Source of the DNA: an uncultured Candidatus Thioglobus sp.
GTDB taxonomy: Bacteria; Pseudomonadota; Gammaproteobacteria; PS1; Pseudothioglobaceae
Assembly: GCA_900180385.1 (NCBI GenBank)
Contig: FXLX01000005.1
Location: forward strand, 1-64,000
Length of the DNA stretch: 64,000 nucleotides
Reading direction: 5' to 3'
A program made the position numbers and the translations under genes. Below are positions 41,744 through 51,003 of the stretch, piece after piece; position 1 is the first letter of the stretch, and the number at the start of each line of letters is the position of its first letter. The notes under the pieces are model-generated. The model was not told the origin of the DNA and did not search any database. It was given only the letters and a program-made list of their open reading frames with translations.

Positions 41744-43948
41744 CATCAAAAAGGATATGGAGACACTGTGGAATTTAAAATAAATAATTGTAACAGCATT
41801 GATGAAGCATCAATATTTATTGAAAATAGTGTGCTCAACATTAAATATGGGGTTAATGGTGCAGGAAAAAGTACAATTGCAAAAGCCATAGAATTAAGTG
41901 TTCTAGACCCCAATCGCCTAAACGAACTAACCCCGTTTAAATATGTAGAAAATAATCCTGATGATATAAAGCCTACAATAATTGGTACAGCTGAAATCTC
42001 TTCAGTTTCTATATTTAATGATGTCTATATAAATAATTTTGTATTTAAGCCGGATGAGTTAATACAAAATAGCTTTGAAATATTCATTAAAAATGAAGAC
42101 TATGATAAGAAAATACAAGAAATTGAAAAAGTCACATCTGATATAAAAGATACGTTTTCAAGTAATGAAGAGATAGATAAAATAATTAGTGATTTAACAG
42201 AATTAAGTGGATGTTTTGGAAAATCTAAAACTGGATACTCCGCTGTTGGTAGCATTGGAAAAGGATTGGGGAAAGGCAACAAAATAGAAAATATACCAGA
42301 AGGTCTTGAATTATATTCTGAATACTTGATTAGCGATCAAAATACGAAATGGATTAAATGGCAAGTAACGGGAAACTCTTTCATTGAAATCTCTGATAAC
42401 TGTCCGTACTGCACATCATCAACAACAAAAAACAAAGAAAAAATCAAAAGAATTAGTAATGAATATGACGCTAAATCCATAGAGCATTTAATTAAAGTTC
42501 TAAATATTGTCGAAAGATTAAAAAAATACTTCTCTGATGAAGCAAGGGCTAATATTTTTAAAATTACAAAAAATAAAATAGGATTATCTAAAGAAGACAT
42601 AGTATATCTAAAACAAGTAAAAAAACAAATTGATATTTTGAAAGATAAATTAGTATCTTTAAAAAACATGACTTTCTTTAGTTTTAAGGATGTTGATAAA
42701 GTTATTGATAAAATTGAGTCATTAAAGATTAATCTCGATCTTCTTCCATTCTTAAATTCCGATGAAACAAAAACAATAATTGAAGCTCTTAATGAATCAT
42801 TAAATACTGTGTTACTACAGGCAGGAAAACTACAAGGTGAAGTCAACAAGCAAAAAGAGGGCATCCGTGTAACGATAGAAACATATAAAACTGAAATTAA
42901 TAATTTCTTGAAGTATGCAGGTTACAAATACTCCATTGACATAGAGAGTGATGAACAAGAATACAAAATGAAATTACTCCACAACGACATGTCAACGACT
43001 GTATCAAGTGGACACCAGCACTTAAGTTATGGAGAAAAAAATGCATTCTCATTAGTTTTATTTATGTATGAATGCCTTTCAAAGGATCCAGATCTTATAA
43101 TATTAGATGACCCAATATCATCCTTCGATAAAAATAAGAAATTTGCAATAATTGAAATGCTCTTTCGTAGAAAAAGATCACTAAAAGGGAAAACAGTATT
43201 AATGCTCACGCATGATCTGGAACCAATCATTGATATGGTTAAAAACCTGCCGCATACATTTAATCTAGTTCTAAAGGCATCATTTTTAAAATTGAGAAAT
43301 GGAACTTTAACTGAAATAGCAATTGAAAAATCTGATGTTTTAACATTCTCTCAAGTCTGCAATGAGAATATATTACTTCATGAAGAAAACATAATTAAGT
43401 TGATTTATTTGCGTCGATTTTATGAAACGGTTAATGATAAAGGCAATGAGTATCAATTAATATCTAGCCTCCTCCATAAACGCGACCAACCAACTGACAC
43501 TAGCGGCGAAGAAACGATTGATATGAGTGATGAAAGTGTTAGACAGGCATCAGATGTTATTAAGGGTAAGGGAGAAATTCCTGATTTTGATTATTATTCA
43601 ATTCTAGAAAAGTTAAAGAACAATGTTGATATGGTAGATGTTTACAAGCAATGCTGTAATGGTTATGAAAAACTACAGATATTCAGAATAATTAATGATA
43701 AATATGATAATAATATTGTTAAAAAATATATTAATGAAACATTTCATATTGAAAATGAGTATATTTGTCAATTAAACCCTTGTAAATACGAAGTAATTCC
43801 TGAGTTCATTGTTAAAGAATGTGATGAATATATTTTGAGGTTTCGCAGTAATAAAAATGCTAACAAATAGCTCCAGCGGACAGTTTAAAGCGTCACTTTT
43901 TTTGCTTACGCAAAAACGTGCCACTTTAAACTGCCGCTGAGCAAGGCG
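41740..43948 (+). mobile_element. Solitary integron gene cassette inserted at the ubiG stop codon
   Basis: Left boundary G^TTAGCA (41739..41745); right boundary attC ending GGCG^TTAATA; circular form rebuilds R'' TGCTAAC and R' GTTAGCA as perfect complements; single same-strand ORF with its own RBS. Confidence 0.85.
41768..43870 (+). CDS. AAA ATPase, PrrC/RloC-like (candidate anticodon nuclease / anti-phage protein), cassette-borne
   Basis: Walker A GVNGAGKST; CPYC between coiled-coil-like segments; signature LSYGEKNAFSL; Walker B LIILDDPISSFD; C-terminal RRFYE...LLHKRD; GGAG RBS before GTG. Confidence 0.8.
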   Translation: MEFKINNCNSIDEASIFIENSVLNIKYGVNGAGKSTIAKAIELSVLDPNRLNELTPFKYVENNPDDIKPTIIGTAEISSVSIFNDVYINNFVFKPDELIQNSFEIFIKNEDYDKKIQEIEKVTSDIKDTFSSNEEIDKIISDLTELSGCFGKSKTGYSAVGSIGKGLGKGNKIENIPEGLELYSEYLISDQNTKWIKWQVTGNSFIEISDNCPYCTSSTTKNKEKIKRISNEYDAKSIEHLIKVLNIVERLKKYFSDEARANIFKITKNKIGLSKEDIVYLKQVKKQIDILKDKLVSLKNMTFFSFKDVDKVIDKIESLKINLDLLPFLNSDETKTIIEALNESLNTVLLQAGKLQGEVNKQKEGIRVTIETYKTEINNFLKYAGYKYSIDIESDEQEYKMKLLHNDMSTTVSSGHQHLSYGEKNAFSLVLFMYECLSKDPDLIILDDPISSFDKNKKFAIIEMLFRRKRSLKGKTVLMLTHDLEPIIDMVKNLPHTFNLVLKASFLKLRNGTLTEIAIEKSDVLTFSQVCNENILLHEENIIKLIYLRRFYETVNDKGNEYQLISSLLHKRDQPTDTSGEETIDMSDESVRQASDVIKGKGEIPDFDYYSILEKLKNNVDMVDVYKQCCNGYEKLQIFRIINDKYDNNIVKKYINETFHIENEYICQLNPCKYEVIPEFIVKECDEYILRFRSNKNANK

Positions 43949-43954
43949 TTAATA
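43858..43954 (+). other. attC recombination site (59-be) of the cassette
   Basis: TGCTAAC-AAATA-GCTC(c)AGCGG(a)CAGTTTAAAG...TTTTTGC-TTAC-GCAAAAA...CTTTAAACTGCCGCTGAGC-AAGGC-GTT; two unpaired bases on the L'' arm. Confidence 0.85.
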
Positions 43955-44032
43955 TTATTTGACCTAAGTCATAGAATATTCCACAATTAAGTGTAAACTT
44001 TAAGCCAACCATTGTTTTTTTATAGTTGACTT

Positions 44033-44338
44033 ATGAAAAAAATTATTGCGATCTTTATCATTCTATCAGGCTCTTCTGCCCATAGCTTATCCCCCAACGA
44101 AATGTTTATTATCATTGGTGCAGTTAAATATTACAATGAGAATTGCGGTGGATTGAGTTATCAAGGCATCAAACAAATGAACAAAGGCCTTAAGCGCTTT
44201 GATATGGATGAAATTCCAGTGCCAATTCTTGAGCAAAATCCAATGGCTTTATCTGGATTTAAAACCGCAGAAAATTTTGGCTGTCAGGGTACTAGAAATG
44301 AAGCTTTTAAAGCTGGCTATGGCGCCTACATTAACTAA
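44033..44338 (+). CDS. Small secreted hypothetical protein
   Basis: Signal peptide MKKIIAIFIILSGSSAHS; two cysteines. Confidence 0.55.
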   Translation: MKKIIAIFIILSGSSAHSLSPNEMFIIIGAVKYYNENCGGLSYQGIKQMNKGLKRFDMDEIPVPILEQNPMALSGFKTAENFGCQGTRNEAFKAGYGAYIN

Positions 44339-44757
44339 AACGTTGTGCCATATTCACCTGATTCTGATTCTTGCTCAACACCCAACTCCAACACTACAAA
44401 AGCAATCGCATTAAATTTTTCGTCTGACAAGCTTAAATGCGCATGTTTGATATTTTTACTCACCAAATGTAGGCGTAATTTTTCACTAGGAATGAAATAA
44501 GGTTTACCGCTATCGTTATTACGAATAGTTAAATCCTGAAAACTAACAACCCTGCCAATACCCGTTCCAAGTGCTTTTGCAAAAGCCTCTTTTGCAGCAA
44601 AACGCTTAGCACAGTATGAGGCGCTATCACCCTTATTGGCAAACAATAAGCGTTCATGATCAGATAAAACACGATTAACAAAACCTTGCTTATTTTTATT
44701 CAAGATATGCTCAACACGCTCAATATTAATAATATCTGTACCGATACCATAGATCAT
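44335..44757 (-). CDS. acpS: Holo-[acyl-carrier-protein] synthase
   Basis: '[18 protein letters not shown]', '[17 protein letters not shown]'. Confidence 0.96.
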   Translation of the reverse strand: MIYGIGTDIINIERVEHILNKNKQGFVNRVLSDHERLLFANKGDSASYCAKRFAAKEAFAKALGTGIGRVVSFQDLTIRNNDSGKPYFIPSEKLRLHLVSKNIKHAHLSLSDEKFNAIAFVVLELGVEQESESGEYGTTF

Positions 44758-45500
44758 GCTTTTATACTCCCTTGCGGGGTACGCACCTCGAGCATTAATT
44801 CTTTCATTTCTTGTGTTGCTTGAGCAAGTCCAACAAAAACCGCTCTGGCAATAATTGAATGGCCAATGTTAAGTTCAATAATTTCGGGTAATTTCGCAAT
44901 TTCCGCTGTATTTTCTAGCGTCAATCCATGACCTGCATTAACCTGTAAGCCAATAGAATGTGCATAAGTTGCCATAGTTTTAATACGCTCTAACTCTTGC
45001 TGTTGCTCAGTGCCAGAAGTGTCGGCATAATGACCAGTATGTAGCTCAATAACAGGCGCACCACATTCTCGAGCTGCATCGATTTGCTCTTTTTGAGCAT
45101 CGATGAATAACGATACAATAATTTTAGCCTCGCCCAATTTAGCACATACATCTGTCATTCTAGAAATTTGACCCGAAACATCTAACCCGCCTTCAGTCGT
45201 TAGTTCTTCACGTTTTTCAGGTACTAAGCAGCAATCTTCTGGCTTTATTTTTTCAGCAATAGCGATCATTTCATCGGTTGTTGCCATTTCTAAATTCATT
45301 TTAGTGGTTAGCTTTTGACGAAAAATTTCCACATCAGCATCTTGGATATGACGCCTATCTTCACGCAAGTGCAAAGTGATGCTATCAGCGCCTGATTGCT
45401 CACATAATAAAGCCCCTTCAATTGGAGAAGGGTAGCTTGTGCCTCGCGCCTGACGAATGGTGGCTATGTGATCAATGTTGACGCCTAAATAAATACTCAT
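44754..45500 (-). CDS. pdxJ: Pyridoxine 5'-phosphate synthase
   Basis: '[49 protein letters not shown]'. Confidence 0.98.
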   Translation of the reverse strand: MSIYLGVNIDHIATIRQARGTSYPSPIEGALLCEQSGADSITLHLREDRRHIQDADVEIFRQKLTTKMNLEMATTDEMIAIAEKIKPEDCCLVPEKREELTTEGGLDVSGQISRMTDVCAKLGEAKIIVSLFIDAQKEQIDAARECGAPVIELHTGHYADTSGTEQQQELERIKTMATYAHSIGLQVNAGHGLTLENTAEIAKLPEIIELNIGHSIIARAVFVGLAQATQEMKELMLEVRTPQGSIKA

Positions 45501-45507
45501 AATGTTG

Positions 45508-46197
45508 TTATCTGCTAAAAAATAAGGATCGACTTTGTAAAGGCTTATCGCCCAATAAGGACTTTAACCTGAGTCGATTTAAATCTCTACATACCTTTAA
45601 TTGCACTAAATCTGGCATATTGTTAATGTCATCAGCTAGCAATTGGTAGATCAATTTTCCTGATATTTTACCCGTAACACTTGGCGCAAATCCACCCTGA
45701 TGTTGATATTCATACATCAACTCTTGGTTTATTTCATTGCCAACAACATCACAAGACAAATCAATTCCGTAACCCAGCTCTTGCAATAAATTATTTTCAA
45801 ATAAGCGCAACAACCAATGGTGTAAAGCTGTGTCTATTTCGGTTAATTTATTGACAAAATCCCTGTACATAACAAACAGCTCATAATGAGGATCTTGATC
45901 TTGTAACAACCTTGAAATAAGCTCATTAACATACATACCTAAAATTAAACTTTCGCCCTGTAAGCGTCTTGGCACGTCATCCACTTCCCAATTATTCAGT
46001 CCTTTTAAGTCACCCTTGCCGCTATAAGAAATTTTTAGATGTTGAAATACCTGTATGGAGGTTTTTGACTTTCTAAGGCTACGACCAACCAGACGTATCT
46101 TGCCGTATTCAAGGGTAAAAAAATCTAATAATAATGAAGACTCTTTGAAAGCCCGACGATGAATTAAGAAAGCTGATGTAAGATCAACTTTAGTCAT
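45508..46197 (-). CDS. recO: DNA repair protein RecO
   Basis: '[26 protein letters not shown]', between era and pdxJ. Confidence 0.93.
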   Translation of the reverse strand: MTKVDLTSAFLIHRRAFKESSLLLDFFTLEYGKIRLVGRSLRKSKTSIQVFQHLKISYSGKGDLKGLNNWEVDDVPRRLQGESLILGMYVNELISRLLQDQDPHYELFVMYRDFVNKLTEIDTALHHWLLRLFENNLLQELGYGIDLSCDVVGNEINQELMYEYQHQGGFAPSVTGKISGKLIYQLLADDINNMPDLVQLKVCRDLNRLRLKSLLGDKPLQSRSLFFSR

Positions 46198-47074
46198 ACC
46201 CTAGCGAAGCCAAAGAGCGTTTAGAATCTGACCATCCAGTTGATACCTTAACCCAAAGCCTTAAAAAGACTTTACGCTCTAAAAACCCTTCAATACTTTG
46301 TCGGGCTTCAGTGCCAATTGTTTTTAGCATAGCGCCTTTATTACCAATAACAATATTCTTTTGCGAATCTTTTTCAACAAAAATACGCGCAGAAATTCTT
46401 TGCATTTTTCCATCTAATTCGTATTGCTCAATCTCTACGGTTAAATCATAAGGCAACTCATCATCTAAATGACGCATAAGTTTCTCACGAATAAATTCAG
46501 CCACAATAAACTTCTCTGAACGATCGGTGACATAATCTGCATCAAAAATCATGCCTTGCTCAGGTAAGTACTTAAGTACTAATTTTTTTAGAGCAGCTGT
46601 GTCACATTTTTTAAAAGCTGATAATGGAAATAAGTCGGTCGGTTGATATTTTTCAGAAATTTTTTCTATAAATGGCAAAACCACCTGATGTGATACAAGT
46701 TTGTCAATTTTGTTAATACACATAATAACGGGTACATCAACTTGTGACACATGCTCTAAAACACGCTCATCTTCCTTGGTCCATTTACCTGCCTCAACCA
46801 ACCACAAGATCATATCAACATCTTTAATACTGGAACTAGCTGCACGGTTCATATAGGCATTAATGGCTTTTTTATTGCCAATATGCATGCCAGGTGTATC
46901 TACAAATACCATTTGATAATTATCCGTGGTATCAATTGCATGAATACGATGGCGCGTGGTTTGTGGACGATGCGAAGTAATGGATAATTTTTGCCCAATA
47001 AGCTCATTAACCAAGGTTGATTTACCAACATTTGGCCTACCAACTACCGCTATAAATCCTGATTGAAATCCCAT
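46190..47074 (-). CDS. era: GTPase Era
   Basis: 'VGRPNVGKSTLVNELIGQKLSITSHRPQTTRHRI', KH domain. Confidence 0.97.
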   Translation of the reverse strand: MGFQSGFIAVVGRPNVGKSTLVNELIGQKLSITSHRPQTTRHRIHAIDTTDNYQMVFVDTPGMHIGNKKAINAYMNRAASSSIKDVDMILWLVEAGKWTKEDERVLEHVSQVDVPVIMCINKIDKLVSHQVVLPFIEKISEKYQPTDLFPLSAFKKCDTAALKKLVLKYLPEQGMIFDADYVTDRSEKFIVAEFIREKLMRHLDDELPYDLTVEIEQYELDGKMQRISARIFVEKDSQKNIVIGNKGAMLKTIGTEARQSIEGFLERKVFLRLWVKVSTGWSDSKRSLASLGYD

Positions 47075-47742
47075 TATTTTTTCTCCTGTAGCTTGTCTAA
47101 CAATACCTGCGCACAAGATTGCTCAGCTCTTTTAATACTTTTTGCATCTTGATCCACTTGCATTTTTTGATCTTCCAGCAAACAATTAACCGTGAAAATG
47201 GCATTATGATCCTTACCCACTGTTTTAATTAATTCATATTTTGGCAATGCGCTGTTACGCTTTTGCAAATATTCTTGAAGCAATGTTTTTGGATCTTTAA
47301 GCGAATCGTTTGGATCAATGCTGTCCAAAAGATCTTTAAATAAATCCAAAATAACAATGTTGATTGTCTCAAAATCAGAATCCAACAAGATCGCACCAAA
47401 GATGGCTTCTACTGCATCTGCCTGAATTGATTCACGGCGATAACCACCACTTTTTAACTCTCCAGACCCCAAGATAAGCACATCTGATAATTGCAAAGCA
47501 AGTCCAAATTGGGCTAATGTTTGCCCTCTAACCAAACGTGAACGCAGGCGTGATAATTTACCTTCTTCAACTTGGGTAAATCGCTTATATAACTCTCTAG
47601 AAATTACCAAACCTAGAATACTATCACCTAAAAATTCAAGACGCTCATTGTTTTTTCTGCCAACACTACGATGCGTCAACGCAAGCTTAAGCAAAGACGT
47701 GTCTTTAAATTGATAGTTGAGTTTTTGTTGTAATTTTTCCAT
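47074..47742 (-). CDS. rnc: Ribonuclease III
   Basis: 'NERLEFLGDSILGLVIS', C-terminal dsRBD. Confidence 0.96.
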   Translation of the reverse strand: MEKLQQKLNYQFKDTSLLKLALTHRSVGRKNNERLEFLGDSILGLVISRELYKRFTQVEEGKLSRLRSRLVRGQTLAQFGLALQLSDVLILGSGELKSGGYRRESIQADAVEAIFGAILLDSDFETINIVILDLFKDLLDSIDPNDSLKDPKTLLQEYLQKRNSALPKYELIKTVGKDHNAIFTVNCLLEDQKMQVDQDAKSIKRAEQSCAQVLLDKLQEKK

Positions 47743-47780
47743 CTATAATGACGCAATAATAATTAAATTCGTATTTTTAT

Positions 47781-48449
47781 ATGTTTTGGCAAGAAGACAC
47801 TAAACAAGAGCATTTTACGCTTCCTGAAACCATTCAAGAGGTTAGCTTTAAAATCCAATCGAAAATTCTTCCGATGGAGCATAGCTTTTTACTGGCTCAA
47901 GCCCTGCTAAAACATCTACCTTGGTTAGAAGAAATTAACGCCGGCATTCATAATGTTGGCGTGGCTGACGGCAATGGTTGGGAGCAAAATAAAGAAGGCG
48001 GATTCTACTACCCATCAAAACGCTCGAAACTTATTCTACGTATCACTCATGAACACCTGAAAGATGCTGAAAATTTGACTGGAAAAATACTCGACTTGGG
48101 TGAGTATAAAATAAAGGTGGTTAAATTCATTAACTCAAAATTATTAAACGATTTGCCAGTTTTATTTGCAAAGCAAGTTGCTTGTGAACACAGCATGAGT
48201 GAAGAGGATTTTTTAAAACTCTGCTTTAAGCAGCTATCTAGCCTTGGCATTCAAGTCAAAAAAATGATGGCAGGTCTTGAGAGTAATATTAAGACTGAAT
48301 CTGGCACTATCCATACTCGCTCATTAATGGTGGCCGACCTCAAAAAAAATGAATCAGTGCTATTACAAGAAAAGGGGCTGGGTGATCATCGCTTATTAGG
48401 TTGTGGCCTATTCGTTCCGCAAAAAGGAATTGAATCTATTGATAGTTAG
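47781..48449 (+). CDS. Cas6/Cmx6-like protein (orphan, no CRISPR locus)
   Basis: 'MFWQED...' start, 'IHTRSLMVADLKKNESVLLQEKGLGDHRLLGCGLFVPQKGIESI' Gly-rich C-terminus typical of Cas6/Cmx6-annotated proteins. Confidence 0.7.
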   Translation: MFWQEDTKQEHFTLPETIQEVSFKIQSKILPMEHSFLLAQALLKHLPWLEEINAGIHNVGVADGNGWEQNKEGGFYYPSKRSKLILRITHEHLKDAENLTGKILDLGEYKIKVVKFINSKLLNDLPVLFAKQVACEHSMSEEDFLKLCFKQLSSLGIQVKKMMAGLESNIKTESGTIHTRSLMVADLKKNESVLLQEKGLGDHRLLGCGLFVPQKGIESIDS

Positions 48450-48521
48450 TATGTCGCTTGCATCAATCTACATTTAAGTCTACAATCTAAAAGTATCTAA
48501 ATACAACTCTGGGGAGAGGTT

Positions 48522-49553
48522 ATGAACGCAATATTACTAACCATTGCACTGTTATTTTCAATCAACACACTTGCTCATGAACACGTCAAACAAGGTGAAT
48601 TCTTAGGCGGAAAAATTGTCGACGAATTACCCAACTGGTTTAAAGCAACCTTCATGGACTTTTCAGAAGACTTAGAAGAAGCGGCTGACGAAGGTAAGCA
48701 TGTAATGATTTACTTTCATCAAGATGGCTGTCAATATTGCGCCAAATTAGTCTCAGATAATTTTCATGATAAAAACTTAGTGGCCAAATTACAACAAAAT
48801 TTTGACGTAATCGAAACCAATATGTGGGGGGATCGTGAACTAACAGATTGGCAAGGTGATGACTACACCGAAAAAGAATTTTCAGCAAAAATGAAAATTC
48901 AATTTACTCCGACTCTTGTTTTCCTAAACCCCAAAGGCGAAACGCTACTTAGACTCAATGGCTATCAGTCGATTGAAAAAATGCATGCCACACTTGATTA
49001 TATTGCCAATAAAACTTATCTTGATCAATCTTACGCAAGCTATATCAACAACCTAAAAACCAATAAAGTTGGTACGCTTAATGCTCACGCTATTTTTGAA
49101 ACCGGTCCACACATGCTTAGCCGAAGTGAAGCTATTCCAGCACAAAAAATATTGGCAGTATTTTTTGAAGAGCCTAATTGTAAAGAGTGTGATGATTTCT
49201 ATCAGCAACTCATGCCACTGAAAGAAACACAAGACCATCTAAAACAAATGCAAGTAGTACGCTTTAATGCACTCTCTGATGAGAAACTCATCACCCCTGC
49301 TGGCAAACGCACCACCGCTAAAGATTGGTACGAGGCGCTTAATCTTACTTACAAACCTGCTATTGTATTTTTTGACAAAACCGGCGAAGAGATTATTAGA
49401 CGCGATGCCTTTTTTAAAACTTACCATACGCACGAAATCATGACATACGCCTTAACAGGTGCTTATAAAACCCAGCCAAATTTCCAGCGCTATCTAGAAG
49501 ACAAATCAGACAAGCTGCGTGAACAAGGAATTACGGTAGATCTTTGGAAATAG
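48522..49553 (+). CDS. Secreted double-thioredoxin-fold protein (SoxW-like)
   Basis: Signal peptide; two CxxC sites in thioredoxin-like domains (FHQDGCQYCAKL; FEEPNCKECDDF). Confidence 0.8.
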   Translation: MNAILLTIALLFSINTLAHEHVKQGEFLGGKIVDELPNWFKATFMDFSEDLEEAADEGKHVMIYFHQDGCQYCAKLVSDNFHDKNLVAKLQQNFDVIETNMWGDRELTDWQGDDYTEKEFSAKMKIQFTPTLVFLNPKGETLLRLNGYQSIEKMHATLDYIANKTYLDQSYASYINNLKTNKVGTLNAHAIFETGPHMLSRSEAIPAQKILAVFFEEPNCKECDDFYQQLMPLKETQDHLKQMQVVRFNALSDEKLITPAGKRTTAKDWYEALNLTYKPAIVFFDKTGEEIIRRDAFFKTYHTHEIMTYALTGAYKTQPNFQRYLEDKSDKLREQGITVDLWK

Positions 49554-49680
49554 TGCCATTTTAAGAATTTCTGAAATTTTTAAAATGGTTGTAAAATTAA
49601 CCTATTTTTTATAAATAAAAGCTACTAAACCACCCTTTAATTACTAAAAATCGCCCGTTTTTCTCAATTTTTGACATAAA

Positions 49681-49703
49681 AAATCACGCTATTAGCGTGA
49701 TTT
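49681..49703. terminator. Hairpin terminator downstream of phnA
   Basis: AAATCACGCTATTAGCGTGATTT followed by T-rich tract on the minus strand. Confidence 0.75.
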
Positions 49704-49730
49704 ACAATATTTCCGAAATTTTTAATCCGG

Positions 49731-50060
49731 CTAAACCTTCTTTACAAATTTCGATTTAAGTTTCATAGCGCCATGGTCTGGGATTTTACAATCAATATTA
49801 TGATCACCCTCGCACAGACGAATATTTTTAACTTTAGTGCCAACTTTAACCGCTGATGAAGTGCCTTTAATTTTAAGATCTTTAATCACTGTTACTGTAT
49901 CGCCGTCAGTTAGGATATTACCATTTGAGTCTTTAACCACTTCTTCTTGTTCAATCAAATCATCGGCTGAAAACTCATAAGCACATTCAGGGCAAACCAA
50001 AAGATTACCATCTTCATAGACATATTCAGAATGACACTTGGGACAATTAGGCAGGCTCAT
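49731..50060 (-). CDS. yjdM: PhnA/YjdM zinc-ribbon protein
   Basis: '[28 protein letters not shown]', '[23 protein letters not shown]'. Confidence 0.92.
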   Translation of the reverse strand: MSLPNCPKCHSEYVYEDGNLLVCPECAYEFSADDLIEQEEVVKDSNGNILTDGDTVTVIKDLKIKGTSSAVKVGTKVKNIRLCEGDHNIDCKIPDHGAMKLKSKFVKKV

Positions 50061-50069
50061 ATTTTTCTC

Positions 50070-50924
50070 TTAAACGGTGAATGGATATTTAACAGGATCA
50101 TGATGCTCATAACCCACTAGCTCGAAATCATCCATGGTTACCCAAGTTTCAAGATCTTCCAGAGTTTTAATTTTTGGATTAATTTTTAATTGTGGCAATG
50201 CTAATGGCTCACGATCAACTTGTTTATTTTTAAAGATTTCTACTTGGTTTTCATACAAGTGCACGTTAGATAAATGATGACGCATCCTCGCAGCTTTTTT
50301 ACCAGTAATTTGCGCGGTAATCAGTAGCAAAAATGCTACCTGAAAATGATTAAATGGTTGACCAAGTGCATAGTCGCTACTACGCTGATAACTCTCTAAG
50401 TATAGATCATCACCTAAAAGATTAAAGTGGTGTGTGTGCATGCACGCTGGCAAACAAGCGCGATGAATTAGATTAGGATGATTAAAAGTCATGATCTCAC
50501 GGCGGTCATCTACACCCTTGGATAAATCATCTACAATTTTTTTATATTGATCCAATGGCTTATCATTCTCAATACCGGGAAAAGCACGCCCGATTGCACC
50601 GTAGCACATACCCATATCATCCTCACCTTTACGATATGGGTTATCAATCCAAGCTTGGTTATCATTGGCATTAGCATTCCAAGTATTACAACCTATCGCC
50701 CTAAATTGAGCGGCAGAATCATAGCCGCGAATATAGCCCAACATTTCAGCAATAGCTGACTTCCAAAATAGTTTTTTAGTGGTGACGACTGGCACTGTGC
50801 CATCAGACAAGTCATGCTCAAACGTTGCGCCAATAACAGTAAGGGTTTTTTGTCCAGTGCGGGTGTTTTCTAGCCACACACCTTCGTCTAAAATTCGTTT
50901 TCCAATGTCTATATATGCTTTCAT
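50070..50924 (-). CDS. thyA: Thymidylate synthase
   Basis: 'LPACMHTHHFNLLGDDLYLESYQRSSDYALGQPFNHFQVAFLL'. Confidence 0.95.
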   Translation of the reverse strand: MKAYIDIGKRILDEGVWLENTRTGQKTLTVIGATFEHDLSDGTVPVVTTKKLFWKSAIAEMLGYIRGYDSAAQFRAIGCNTWNANANDNQAWIDNPYRKGEDDMGMCYGAIGRAFPGIENDKPLDQYKKIVDDLSKGVDDRREIMTFNHPNLIHRACLPACMHTHHFNLLGDDLYLESYQRSSDYALGQPFNHFQVAFLLLITAQITGKKAARMRHHLSNVHLYENQVEIFKNKQVDREPLALPQLKINPKIKTLEDLETWVTMDDFELVGYEHHDPVKYPFTV

Positions 50925-50931
50925 TTTTTAG

Positions 50932-51003
50932 TTTTAAAGGGGGCGATACCCTTTTATTTATTCTTTTATTTATTTTCTTTTAAAGGGTACCGTCCCCTTT
51001 AAA
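50932..51003. repeat. Paired inverted repeats between thyA and lgt, entering the lgt 3' end
   Basis: ttttaaagggggcgataccctttta (50932..50956) and ttttaaagggtaccgtccccttt(aaa) (50978..51003). Confidence 0.7.

Noticed and set aside
42337-42864. Antisense ORF (175 aa) inside the cassette AAA gene
   Set aside because: Hydrophobic/Ser-rich shadow translation of a Lys/Ile-rich coiled-coil gene; the sense gene has all ATPase motifs and an RBS.
41768-43870. AAA protein as RecN/RecF/SMC housekeeping repair protein
   Set aside because: DDPISSFD Walker B, 700-aa size and C-terminal extension fit PrrC/RloC-like ATPases better; cassette location is also atypical for a core gene.
41740-43948. Larger integron array or transposon as the source of the AAA gene
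   Set aside because: No integrase, transposase, second attC, terminal inverted repeats or target-site duplication seen; boundaries fit a single cassette only.
47781-48449. CRISPR-Cas locus around the Cas6-like gene
   Set aside because: No repeat-spacer array and no other cas genes visible in the window.
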